Below, piece after piece: positions 1-9,319 of a stretch of 64,000 bases of DNA. This stretch comes from Inonotus obliquus. Its lineage: Eukaryota; Basidiomycota; Agaricomycetes; Hymenochaetales; Hymenochaetaceae. The stretch spans positions 3,286,001 to 3,350,000 of the forward strand of contig JAJHTX010000002.1 of assembly GCA_032164295.1 (NCBI GenBank). Direction: 5' to 3'. Each line of letters opens with the position of its first letter. The first letter of the stretch is position 1. Under the pieces are notes generated by a model. It did not search any database and was not told the origin of the DNA. It saw nothing but the letters and a program-made list of their open reading frames with translations. Made by a program: the position numbers and the translations under genes.

Positions 1-1401
1 CAGCGCACTACGTGGAATAGTAATCTCCACTTTTGTGGTGTCGATCTCAAGTTCTTTGTTTTTGAACCTATTGGAAAAGGTTGAACCGGCAGGAGACGTT
101 GGGCGTGCGCTGCCAGGAGGTACTGTATCAGGCGAACGAGGGGATATGGTGTGAGCGACGCCAGGAACTGCAGCACTTAAAGGTGATGGCGTGCGGGAGG
201 TTACGATACCTGGTTGTGGGAAAGCATTGGGCGAGTGAGGGGATGGCGAAAGAGGGGAGTGAGAAGAGAGAGGGGTATTTGGAGATAAGGACGAGTTCGC
301 TTTAAGTCGTACTTGATTAGCTACTGCTTGCTTCACAGGCCAGACATTCTACTCACATAGATGCGTTACACCGGCATTGATGCTCAATTGTCCGGGAATG
401 TTTACTCTTCTTCCATCCATTCCACCAGAGGGCAACCGCAGGTCCCGATTCATGGATGCCGCTAGCATTGCCGCGTTTGCGACTGCCTGGAATCCACGTC
501 TTCCCACGCCAGCCATATTCACCTCACCTTCAGGCAGCCTATTCCCTCCCGACTTCCCAAACGGCGGTTGAGGTGCACGTTGCGTTCCAGGGCTTGGAAA
601 ACGATTTCCGTCTAGCGATGGGCGCGTATCTAACGAAGGACGCGCCGAACTTGGTCTATCCACCGACATCCCAGGCAGAGGTATATCTACCGAAGGGCGT
701 GGAGAGAATGCGGACGGTCCAGGTGCGGAACGTGGAAGTCCTGGCATTCCGCTTTGGTTGCTGTTCGGCAACGGTGGCTGGTTGACTCCAGGTCCAGATG
801 GTCCTCGCATACGAATGTCCCGCATAGAGCTTACACTCGGCCTCCGACTACTAGTGATGTCGGCACCCGGCGTATTAGATCGTGGGAGTATCTCCGAACG
901 TCCTGCTGGCGACAATGGCTGCGCACGGGGAGTACCAACTCGCAAAGGAGCCTCTAATCTTGGACCAGCACTCACAGAAGTAGGAAGAGGTGGAGACATC
1001 TGATCCGATAGAGGTATTTGTACCTGGGGGCGACGCGATATTGACGAGCTACGCGACCGCATAGGTACCGGAGTGGTTGATACGGGAGGAGGGGTGCGAG
1101 TTGGCTGCGGGGTTTTCGAACGGCGAAAGGGTAAACCACCACTATCACTCATACTCGTTCTGGTATTAGAGCTGAGGTTAGTCGTTCCTGATGCCCGTGG
1201 ACTCTGGCTAGGAGAGGCTTGCGACGCTTGGCGGATTTTGGCCAAGATGGCAGAAGGGCGGGGTGTAGAAGACGGGAGAGGCGGGCAGACATGGTCACCA
1301 AGCTCTGAAAGCTTTACAGGTTGGCCACAGTTAGAGCACTTTACGGTAGGCAATAGTTGAGAGATGCGTTCTGCAGGCTTTTGCGGCAGTTTAAGGGCCA
1401 T
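1..1401 (-). CDS. LIM/paxillin-like scaffold protein, N-terminal part (partial)
   Basis: The gene runs off the left edge, so only its N-terminal part is present. Exon 1 is 1401..357 and exon 2 is 299..1, joined over a 57-bp GTGAGT...AG intron (356..300). I chose the ATG at 1401 because the sequence after it (MALKLPQKPAERISQLLP) looks like a cytosolic N terminus, while the ORF upstream of it looks non-coding. Residues about 22-38 hold a small putative zinc motif, CSNCGQPVKLSELGDHVC (CxxC...HxxC). The rest is a long Ser/Pro-rich disordered region with many possible proline-directed phosphosites. From memory, this N-terminal layout resembles basidiomycete LIM-domain proteins of the paxillin/Rho-regulator type, but the LIM domains themselves would lie outside the window. 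The family name is an inference; the coding call is solid. Confidence 0.55.
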
Positions 1402-2270
1402 ACCAGGGGCGATAGAATGGGCGAAGGAGACGACGTTTGGTAAAGTACAGATAGGCAAGAGAGTGGAGCCGTGTAGGTCGTGGAAGGGAGCGTGCTCGTC
1501 GCCGTCACAGACGACGAGAGGATGATGGAAGGAGAGAAGAGGCGGGAAGGGGGATGAATTAGCGAGGTTAATGAATAGAGGGACTAAAGAGAAAGAAATG
1601 AAGAAAAACAAAACAAGTGATCACACACATACAACGCTAGTTACCACTTAGCATCCCCAAAAAGGAAATACACGTCGATCGTCCGAGTCCCACCTCCTTC
1701 TTCCGCTTCTCCGTCACAGTCTCCGGGCGTCGCTTGCTTGAAAATCTCATTGACAACGTTCATTGCCAGCTCGTCGTTCACTTAGTCGCCCATCTCACTT
1801 TGCACAACTTGTCGGGTATTTCAAAGACGGTTTCTTATCTGTTTTGGTGACTTGCTGGGCAAATCATAAATGCCTACGCTAAGCGAACGATCAGGTCCTC
1901 AGCGTACCCATCTCATCAACCCAGATTTTTTCTCGAAACATCGCGCTAAACCCTGATAGATGTTACACATTCATTTGTGACAGCGGTTGTAGCACATGCC
2001 ATTGCCAGTTCTCCTCCGACTCGACGAAGGAGAACGCGGGAAGCTGTCTATGTTGTTGGTTACCACCAGTAGGACGTGGACCGGGTGTTCGGAGAAGAGT
2101 GAAGACGCCCATTGGCGGATCATTGGCGGACTATGATGGCCACGTGGGGCATCATCAACGCAAATCCGCACAATGCCGCTTCATTGTATGTCCCCATCAC
2201 GTGTTGTTACTCTCTGAACGACAGTACCATCTCCTTTTCATTGCTAGTGCCACCCTACCTAGTAGACGGA
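1402..2270. other. Divergent intergenic region with shared promoters
   Basis: This 0.87-kb stretch lies between the starts of the LIM-like gene and the copper radical oxidase gene, which face away from each other. I see no credible coding exon, RNA gene or repeat. An open frame continues upstream of the oxidase start to about 2112 but has no ATG until 2271 apart from internal ones without signal-peptide character. Confidence 0.5.
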
Positions 2271-4517
2271 ATGCACGTATCCTATTCTTCTCTCTTAGTT
2301 TCCACCCTCATTTATTCCACACTCGCTAGAGAATCAGCTTGGAATGGACACGTGGACCCTGGCTCTACAACCCCCGCAAAATTCACGCCTTTCTATGTTC
2401 CCGATGGAAGTAAACTATTCGACTCCGAAGATCCATCTATTCACCACTCAGGCAATTGGAAAACACTCAGCTCTCCGGACTATGTTAATGGCTCGTCTCT
2501 CTCAACGAGTCAACGCGGTGCCTATCTCACTTTTGACTTTATTGGCTCAGGCATTGAAGTTTATGGCACCAAAGGCAAGCGTCTCGGTAATGCAAATGTC
2601 TATCTTAATGGAGTAATCGCCAAAACAATCAACAACTGGGCTAGCCAGGACCGGAAACAGCAGCTTCTGTTCTTCTCGTATCACCTTGAGCCGACTAGAC
2701 ATACTCTCAGGATTGTGAACGAAGGCTCGAAGTCGGGCTCAATACTAGAATTGGACGCGCTCGTGGTGATAAATCCCACGTCTCATCAAGAACAGGATAA
2801 GCGCAACAAAGAATCTCTCACCGCCCGACAAAGGCCAAGTAACTTGACCACTCGATCACCTCCGTCTAATAGTGGGTGGTCGCTTGTCCAGAAGGGTTCT
2901 ACCGGAGTAGCTGCAATGCAGCTCGCCATTATTTCACCCTCGCATGCCATTATTATTGACAAGGTCGAACACAATCCACTGACGATTGATGGTCACCCAG
3001 CGTGGGGTGCGCTTTATAACCTGAACACCCACGCTGTCAAGGCTCTTCGTATAAAGTCAAACTCGTTCTGTGCTGGCGGAACTTTTCTCTCTAATGGCAC
3101 CCTTATCAACGTCGGTGGCAATCCCGTCGTGTCGGACAAAACGGCGGCGGCGGATTTTGGCGACGTTGATGGCCTACAGGCCATTCGGTTATTCCATCCT
3201 TGTGATTCAGAGTCTGTACAGGCATGCGATATCTATGAGAATCATGCGAGGATCCGGATGGCGTCACCACGCTGGTATAACACTGTCCTGCGTATCTCTG
3301 ACGGGAGTGCCATGATCGTTGGCGGCTCCAAGAAAGGAGGCTGGACGAATAATGCAACCACCAATAATCCGACTGTAGAGTACTATCCGCCAAAGAATAT
3401 CAAGGGCTCTAATGGACTTCCAGTTTTGCTTCCCTTCTTACAAGATACTCTAAACTCGAACCTTTTCCCAATCGTCTTCTCGCTTCCGGATGGGAGGGTG
3501 TTCATGGCAGCGAACCGCGATGCTATGGTCTATGACTGGCAATCAGATTCTGAGCAACGTCTACCTCAAATTCCCAACGGCGTCAGGGTGACGTATCCGA
3601 TGACGGGCACGGCTCTCTTACTTCCCCTCTCACCAGAGAATAATTATGATCCCGAAATCCTCATTTGTGGCGGTTCTGCTCTTGATGACACGAAACCTGG
3701 CTATGAACTGAACTCGCAAGACCCGGCTTCCTCACAATGCACTCGCATGGTTTTAACAAATCAGGGCATTGCTGCTGGCTGGCAGGTCGAACAGATGCCT
3801 CAGCCGCGTGTCATGCCGGACGCGGTCCTGCTACCCACTGGTGGGGTCCTCATCATTAACGGCGGCGCATCAGGCATATCAGGATACGCTAATGTCATTG
3901 ATCAGGTTGGTCAATCGAATGCAGACAATCCCGTGCTAAAGCCCGTGATATATAATCCGTCTGCTCCTTCCGGTTCGCGTTTCATGAACGATGATATGCC
4001 GACAAGTGAAATCCCAAGGCTGTATCATTCTGTTGCGACTCTCACGCCGAGTGGTGCCATCATGATTGCTGGTTCAAACCCGAATCTGGATCGCAGCGAA
4101 GAAAGGTACGGAACTGAGTACCGTGTAGAATGGTTGAATCCTCCTTACATGACTCAGTCTCGACCTGAAATTGTCGAAGCGCCTCAGGTGGTGGGCTTCG
4201 GAAAGGTCGTATCATTGCGCGCGAGGTGGCCCGCAGACTTTAGAGCCCCATTGCAAGAAATCAAAGTCGCTTGCATGGATCTTGGCTATGTTACGCATGC
4301 GGTACATGCTAACTCGCGGTTGGTCTATCTCACATTCGAACGGGACGAGGACGATGGTGATGTGTTGCTTGTGACTGGTCCTCCGAATGGAGGGATATAC
4401 CCACCTGGTCCTGCTTGGTTGTTCGTAGTGGTTGATGGAGTACCGAGCGAGGGAAAGAAAGTGATTGTTGGTGATGGGAAGAGTCCTCCTGTCGATGATG
4501 ATGCACTGAGGAAGTAA
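2271..4517 (+). CDS. Glyoxal oxidase-like copper radical oxidase with N-terminal accessory domain
   Basis: This is a secreted copper radical oxidase of 748 aa in one uninterrupted exon. Enzymes of this family oxidise small aldehydes or alcohols to acids or aldehydes and make the H2O2 used by lignin peroxidases. I chose the ATG at 2271 because it starts a signal peptide (MHVSYSSLLVSTLIYSTLA). Residues about 40-170 form an extra domain rich in beta-strand patterns, resembling galactose-binding-type sandwiches. The oxidase core follows. The five expected active-site residues are visible: Cys267 (SFCAGG) and Tyr336 (PRWYNT) for the Cys-Tyr cofactor, Tyr585-His586 (RLYHS) and His676 (VTHAVH) as copper ligands. 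The C terminus carries the immunoglobulin-like domain (DUF1929), ending near VVVDGVPS. Substrate cannot be read from sequence. The lack of introns is unusual beside its intron-rich neighbours. Confidence 0.88.
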   Translation: MHVSYSSLLVSTLIYSTLARESAWNGHVDPGSTTPAKFTPFYVPDGSKLFDSEDPSIHHSGNWKTLSSPDYVNGSSLSTSQRGAYLTFDFIGSGIEVYGTKGKRLGNANVYLNGVIAKTINNWASQDRKQQLLFFSYHLEPTRHTLRIVNEGSKSGSILELDALVVINPTSHQEQDKRNKESLTARQRPSNLTTRSPPSNSGWSLVQKGSTGVAAMQLAIISPSHAIIIDKVEHNPLTIDGHPAWGALYNLNTHAVKALRIKSNSFCAGGTFLSNGTLINVGGNPVVSDKTAAADFGDVDGLQAIRLFHPCDSESVQACDIYENHARIRMASPRWYNTVLRISDGSAMIVGGSKKGGWTNNATTNNPTVEYYPPKNIKGSNGLPVLLPFLQDTLNSNLFPIVFSLPDGRVFMAANRDAMVYDWQSDSEQRLPQIPNGVRVTYPMTGTALLLPLSPENNYDPEILICGGSALDDTKPGYELNSQDPASSQCTRMVLTNQGIAAGWQVEQMPQPRVMPDAVLLPTGGVLIINGGASGISGYANVIDQVGQSNADNPVLKPVIYNPSAPSGSRFMNDDMPTSEIPRLYHSVATLTPSGAIMIAGSNPNLDRSEERYGTEYRVEWLNPPYMTQSRPEIVEAPQVVGFGKVVSLRARWPADFRAPLQEIKVACMDLGYVTHAVHANSRLVYLTFERDEDDGDVLLVTGPPNGGIYPPGPAWLFVVVDGVPSEGKKVIVGDGKSPPVDDDALRK

Positions 4518-4887
4518 GATCTAGCGACCATCATCTTTATTTGACAAAGTCACTGATACGATGCTTCTTAGTGTTCTGGAAAATACCCGAGTTGATCAAT
4601 ACGAGGCTGAGAAGCATAAGAATGATGAGAGCGAGTAGAACCTGATGAAGATACATACCATGCGGTTGCCCACCGGACTTTTTAACTTCACATTCTCCAC
4701 TAATCCTTCGCGTTCGTTATTTTCACATTATAATCGCATTCTAAACCACCCATCGGACCGTTTTTTTCGGACATTCATATTTCTAATTCTTGGTTTCCCT
4801 AGCAAAACTCGAACAGAGATCTATATTGTTACATGAGATACTAGCGCAACAGGTGTTCGACGTGAAACGGCGTGGTAGGAGGTCGAA
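4518..4887. other. Convergent 3' intergenic region
   Basis: This stretch separates the stop codons of the copper radical oxidase (+) and PNO1 (-). It is AT-rich with T-runs, as expected for two 3' untranslated regions. I see no gene in it. Confidence 0.5.
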
Positions 4888-6085
4888 TCAAATGGCGCGC
4901 TGACGCATGCGGCTAGCGACAGTACGGAGACCAGCATATACTTTTCCCGGAGGCGAACCAAGGATGAGCGAGACAATAGCATCGCGTGCAATCTTGATGT
5001 TTTGAAAAGCTCCAAGGATATGAATTTTTCTGAACAAACAATCACTATCAGCAAAAGAAGCAAGGAAAGGATATGCACACGAGGGTAATAAACGCACGTG
5101 TCAGCAAGGACGACCCGTGTTCGACTTGTGTTCTCGATAGTGAATTTGGTCTTGCCTCCGTGTCCTGCTATACGTCCGATTGCTCGGGCGAGGTGGTCAC
5201 CGTGGAGGGTTTTGACGTCTTTGATTTCGAATGAGTCGAGGTAGAGGTCGTCCATTCGGAGGAGGGCGATTGCATCCTGTATAGTTAGATGGAAAGTTGG
5301 AGAGAGGGGGGAGATGGATCAGCTTAAGGTGCTTCTGGAGGATCGAGAGTGGTGTGTATAGCTCTTACGTTCACGTCGAAGCCGAGTGCAAAAGCTTTAA
5401 CGAAATCGGCGCCTTTTTGTATCGCACCAATCTCTTTTGTATATTTTGATGTCTACATACGGCAAGGAATAACATTGTTAGTTCTTGAAAGAATGAATGA
5501 AGAAAGAATTATGGTTGATAGACGTACCCGAAGCTCAACACATCGCCTATGTACGTTCATCCGTACTTGCAAACCAAGCAACTCCGTCAACGGTCCAAAC
5601 ACGTTCACCCATTCATTCTTTAACGGTGTCATACGGTGAGGTGGAATAGCAACTCGCCGCATTTCCGCCTTTTTCGTTGAGGAGGCTCGTTGGGCTGCTG
5701 TACTCAACGGTGCGAATGACAATGAATCGGCAGGCATTTCCGCCTTTTTCGTTGAGGAGGCTCGTTGGGCTGCTGTACTCAACGGTGCGAATGACAATGA
5801 ATCGGCAGCGGAGTCTGATGGGTCTGGGGGAGCAGGCGTCGCAGAGTTATCGTCAATCATGAGTGTATCGTCATCAACTTCGCCGTTAGTCTCAGCGGGG
5901 TTCAATGCTTCGTCTACGGGTACCGAAAGAGCTGCTAATTCACTCGGACCTTCCATATCTTCGTCCCGCTCCTCGACAGACTGTACCAGGTCGGTCACCT
6001 TTGGCACCATCTTCTTCTTCCCTTCTCTTCGCCTCGTTTTCTTCTTGGTAATAGTAGACGCCGAAGATAATGTTGTGACAACCAT
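4888..6085 (-). CDS. PNO1: Pre-rRNA-processing protein PNO1 (KH domain)
   Basis: PNO1/Dim2 is a KH-type RNA-binding assembly factor of the pre-40S ribosome, needed for 18S rRNA processing at the D site with Nob1. Exons are 6085..5528, 5452..5369, 5276..5098 and 5029..4888, giving 320 aa. The C-terminal half is highly conserved: [17 protein letters not shown] opens the conserved block, followed by a KH-like core with [19 protein letters not shown] and TKFTIEN, and the ending [17 protein letters not shown] is a PNO1 signature. The N-terminal third is acidic and disordered. It contains an exact tandem duplication of 25 residues (about 93-142) encoded by a perfect 75-bp repeat. The gene is divergent from the URI1-like gene, with 257 bp between their starts. 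Confidence 0.95.
5659..5808. repeat. Perfect 75-bp tandem duplication inside PNO1 exon 1
   Basis: Two adjacent copies, 5659-5733 and 5734-5808, are identical over 75 bp. The length is a multiple of three, so the PNO1 frame is kept and 25 residues are doubled. The complete identity suggests either a recent duplication or an assembly artefact. Confidence 0.95.
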
Positions 6086-6342
6086 GCCGATTTATATGCG
6101 CTTAGTTCGCGAGACAGCAGCGATTCTTTTGAATTCTTTGAGTAGAGTGGCGGAAAGGTGAAAAATGTAAGTGTGTAACTGTAAGTTAAGAAATGCTGGA
6201 TCGGCATCTCCCGGTTCTGTTATTAGAATATTACGTAAAAGTAGTCCAAAGTAAAGCAGCAAAACTCCTGTTCAGTCACCTTGACTATTACTCCAGGGCT
6301 AACAGCAAACACCTGCCGCTAGGCTCTGCTTATCGCTGGATT
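6086..6342. promoter_or_regulatory. Short divergent promoter region, PNO1 / URI1-like
   Basis: Only 257 bp separate the two inferred start codons, so both promoters and 5' leaders must lie here. No TATA box is evident. An ATG at 6193 opens a 74-codon frame, but it does not resemble any family and does not join the downstream gene in a better way. Confidence 0.4.
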
Positions 6343-8694
6343 ATGTCTAGCACCGGAAATGGCACCGCAAATAACTTGAATGACGGCAGGAAGCAAGGTA
6401 CCATGTTCAATTATTGACGATCCACCCATCTTTACGCATTCACGATACGATCAGCGTTACAGGCACTCATTTCTTCCTTGGCCCCGAATGGCTCAACAGA
6501 AGAAAACAAACTGAGCGAAGAACAGGTCGAAGCACTCTCTGACAGGCTCAATCAAATATTTGGCAATGTTGAAGAGGGTCCGGAAGTGCGGAGGAACGAG
6601 AAGGGTGAGGTGCGTCATTTTTATATACTTCACGGTGCATGTAGCCTTACGCGTATTTGCCGCAGGTATTGAATGAGGAGGGCCTACCAGTGATTGATAT
6701 CTCTGAGCCCCTGAACGATTCGTCTGCTTCCGCACAAACCCCAGGAGCCTTCATCTCCGAACAAGACCCTCCACTATTGTCTTCACTGTCGGAAGAGGAA
6801 AGGGTACAATTGCGGGCACGTCGCGACCGCATACTCGACATACTAGAAGAGGAAGAGCGTCGTCATTTGGAATGGGAGTTAGAACGCGAGAAGCAGCGAC
6901 GGATGGAGGAGGTCGCTCAGATGGATTCGGAGAGTAAAGCCGCTGCGCTTGAAATACAGAAGAAAATGGGCAAAGCACTCTTGCAGAACCTTGCTGCTCA
7001 ACGCGTGAAGGAAGATCAGGAGAGGAAGAAGGCGGAAGAGGCGGCTACATCCGCGGAAGTATCTTCTCCAATTGGAGACGCTCATGTCAGAAAGCCGAAG
7101 AAGAAAGTCAGTTTTGCAAATGTGCCTGAGGTTGATGAGGAGAAACCGAAACCACCCGTAGCTTGGGGAGACATATCAGTAGCTAAACTCAAAGCCGGCG
7201 TTCCCAAGGCGAGGCTAAAGGCAGAGGCTATCAACTCGCAGCCTATGAAATTACAGGTGGTCGAGAGAACTCCTGGTGTAGTGCAACAACCGCTTGACGA
7301 ACGAGACTCTGATGACGAGTCGAATCCAGACGTGCAGGATCTTGAAACGAATGAGGGAACCGAGGAGAATGGTCCTTGGGTTGACACCGACTCCAGTAGC
7401 GATAGGAATACGAAACGAAGCGAGGACTCAGACTCAGATGACTTCGACTTCTCTCAGGCAAGCATTCAGAGAGAAGTGGCTCTGGAGTACATTCGACTAC
7501 GCGAAAAAGTTGGTGCTGAAGCACGACGTGCTATGACTTCGCATAGCCACGAGCCAGAGAACGAATGGGATCAACCAGTGAGCTAGCTCAAAACGCTTAC
7601 TTGTTATGCTATAGTCTAAATCTTCCTTTTAGAAAGTGCCTTTGGAAGCCTCGCTCGCTTCAAAGGCGCCTAAAGCGGGTTTCTCGCTCTTCAGGGCTGA
7701 GCGTCAAGCAAATACTTATGCACCTGGTGATGCATCAGTTTCTTTAGGAGCCTCTGTTTTACCCGAAAACAAGCGTTCAATATTGCAGAAGTCCGTACGC
7801 ACGGGAAAACTGGTAGATGGTCAATTGACTGGCGGGGACGTGAGCGATAGCGATTTGGAGGATGAAGAGCGGGGAAACGTAAAACGAACGATAGAAGCTC
7901 TCAAGAACGGAGTTGTTCTCGACATTGAGTCCGAGTCACCAGTTACCCCGAGAACGGAGGATAATTCCACAACTACCGATGAACATAATGCGTCTTTCAC
8001 ACCTCCCACGCCTCACGGTTCGCAAACTTGTCCGTCTACTTATTCTAGGCCAAGGAAGACTTCACGATTCAGAGCCGAAAGGGGAAGTCAAAGAGAAACA
8101 CCGGTCGCGGGATCAACGACAAGTTTCTTGGATTCCGCTGCATCAGCCTCCGCGGATGTTGTGCGTGAAAGGCCAAGCCCCGCTCGATCGGCGCCACCAG
8201 ATTCAGCGGGGGCAAGGAAGTCATTGAATGACCGATCACAACCAAACGCAGTTATCAAGAAACCGCCAACAGTCATTTCACCACCATCCATCCCTTCCGG
8301 AGTTCGTACTATTTCTCAATCTTTTTCTCAACAGAATAATTATACCACCGTTTACTGATTTCCTTAACTCTCCTTTTCTCCCCCTCAATGTCATATTCAG
8401 GGCCAAGGTCACAAACCGTTCGCTAAGCCACAAGTACCACCCGATCCGACAATTCTCAACAACATGATCATAGAATCCCCTTCTTTCCCACCGCCAAATA
8501 CGAGCGCTCATACTACTACACCAAGACCTAGCCCAGGCCAGACTTCACCTTCCCCACTAGTAAACGAAGTCCGAGAGTCAAGTGCACGACGGAGAGCGGA
8601 TATACGTTCGGGAGAAGTATCTAGCAATACCCAAAGAACTGGGATTCGGAAAGTCTCGCGTTTCAAGGCTGAACGGACTCAAGGTGTCATGTAA
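6343..8694 (+). CDS. URI1/Bud27-like protein with C-terminal DUF3835 motif
   Basis: The 695-aa model uses exons 6343-6397, 6500-6609, 6666-7577, 7633-8349 and 8401-8694. Exons 2-5 are well supported by frame and strong splice sites. Exon 1 is less certain: it needs a 102-bp intron with a GTACCA donor. Features match the C-terminal part of URI (unconventional prefoldin RPB5 interactor): an acidic coiled-coil rich in Glu/Arg (exon 3), a KKKVSFANVPEV block, a KRSILQKSVR block resembling the URI phosphoregion, and the terminal VSRFKAER motif of DUF3835. URI/Bud27 links R2TP-type chaperones to RNA polymerase assembly and TOR signalling. No prefoldin domain is visible, and the space to PNO1 is too small for one. 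It may be a truncated or derived URI, or the prefoldin part may be lost. Confidence 0.7.
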
Positions 8695-9319
8695 CTCCTG
8701 TACTTTATTGTGTTACTATAACCTATACGCATATATTTCGGCCCCCTGTTCCGTTGGTTTCTCTAAGTTAACCATACCGTCTACGAATGTCCGACGGATA
8801 CGGGAAGAAGCTGTGAACGCAAGACCGACATGGCGTCAATGTCGTGTTTAGAAGAGACATATCGGATCGGACTATCGTTCGTATGGCTCCTTTTGCTTCT
8901 TGCTAAAGTTTTCGGATTCTTTGACCAATCGTGCGAGATCTATCACACTTTTTTCTCGCGCTTGCCCGGAGACGTAGATTCGGAGAGCGCAGAGAGCATA
9001 AGGAGCACCCGGGACTGATCATGCAATCATGCGAGGGACCACAAATCCGTGGACTTCCATTTCGCACGTTTATTTTAAGAGTTATCGGACAATGTATATT
9101 ACCTCCTTGACAAGCAAACATTATACCGAGGAAAACGTTAGCAATGTGAAAAAAAAGGTAGGAGATATTAGCTGAGGCGTGCTGTAATTTTACAAGTGAA
9201 GAACGCGCAGCGCAGCGGGAAGACCGATAAGAATGGAAACGAGAAGCGTCAATCGCCGGAGGTAGAAAAGGTCCTCGGCGTTCGAGAGGAGAAACAAATC
9301 ATACATTAGACATGAGATA
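8695..9319. other. Convergent 3' intergenic region
   Basis: This is a 0.6-kb stretch between two stop codons. Short frames exist (for example 8830-9018, partly hydrophobic) but lack family resemblance or spliced continuation. Nothing else was recognised. Confidence 0.45.

Noticed and set aside
2112..2270. N-terminal extension of the copper radical oxidase frame
   Set aside because: The frame is open but begins at a non-ATG codon, and the signal peptide starts cleanly at the ATG at 2271.
8830..9018. 62-codon hydrophobic frame in a 3' intergenic region
   Set aside because: No family resemblance, no spliced continuation, and it lies between two convergent 3' ends.
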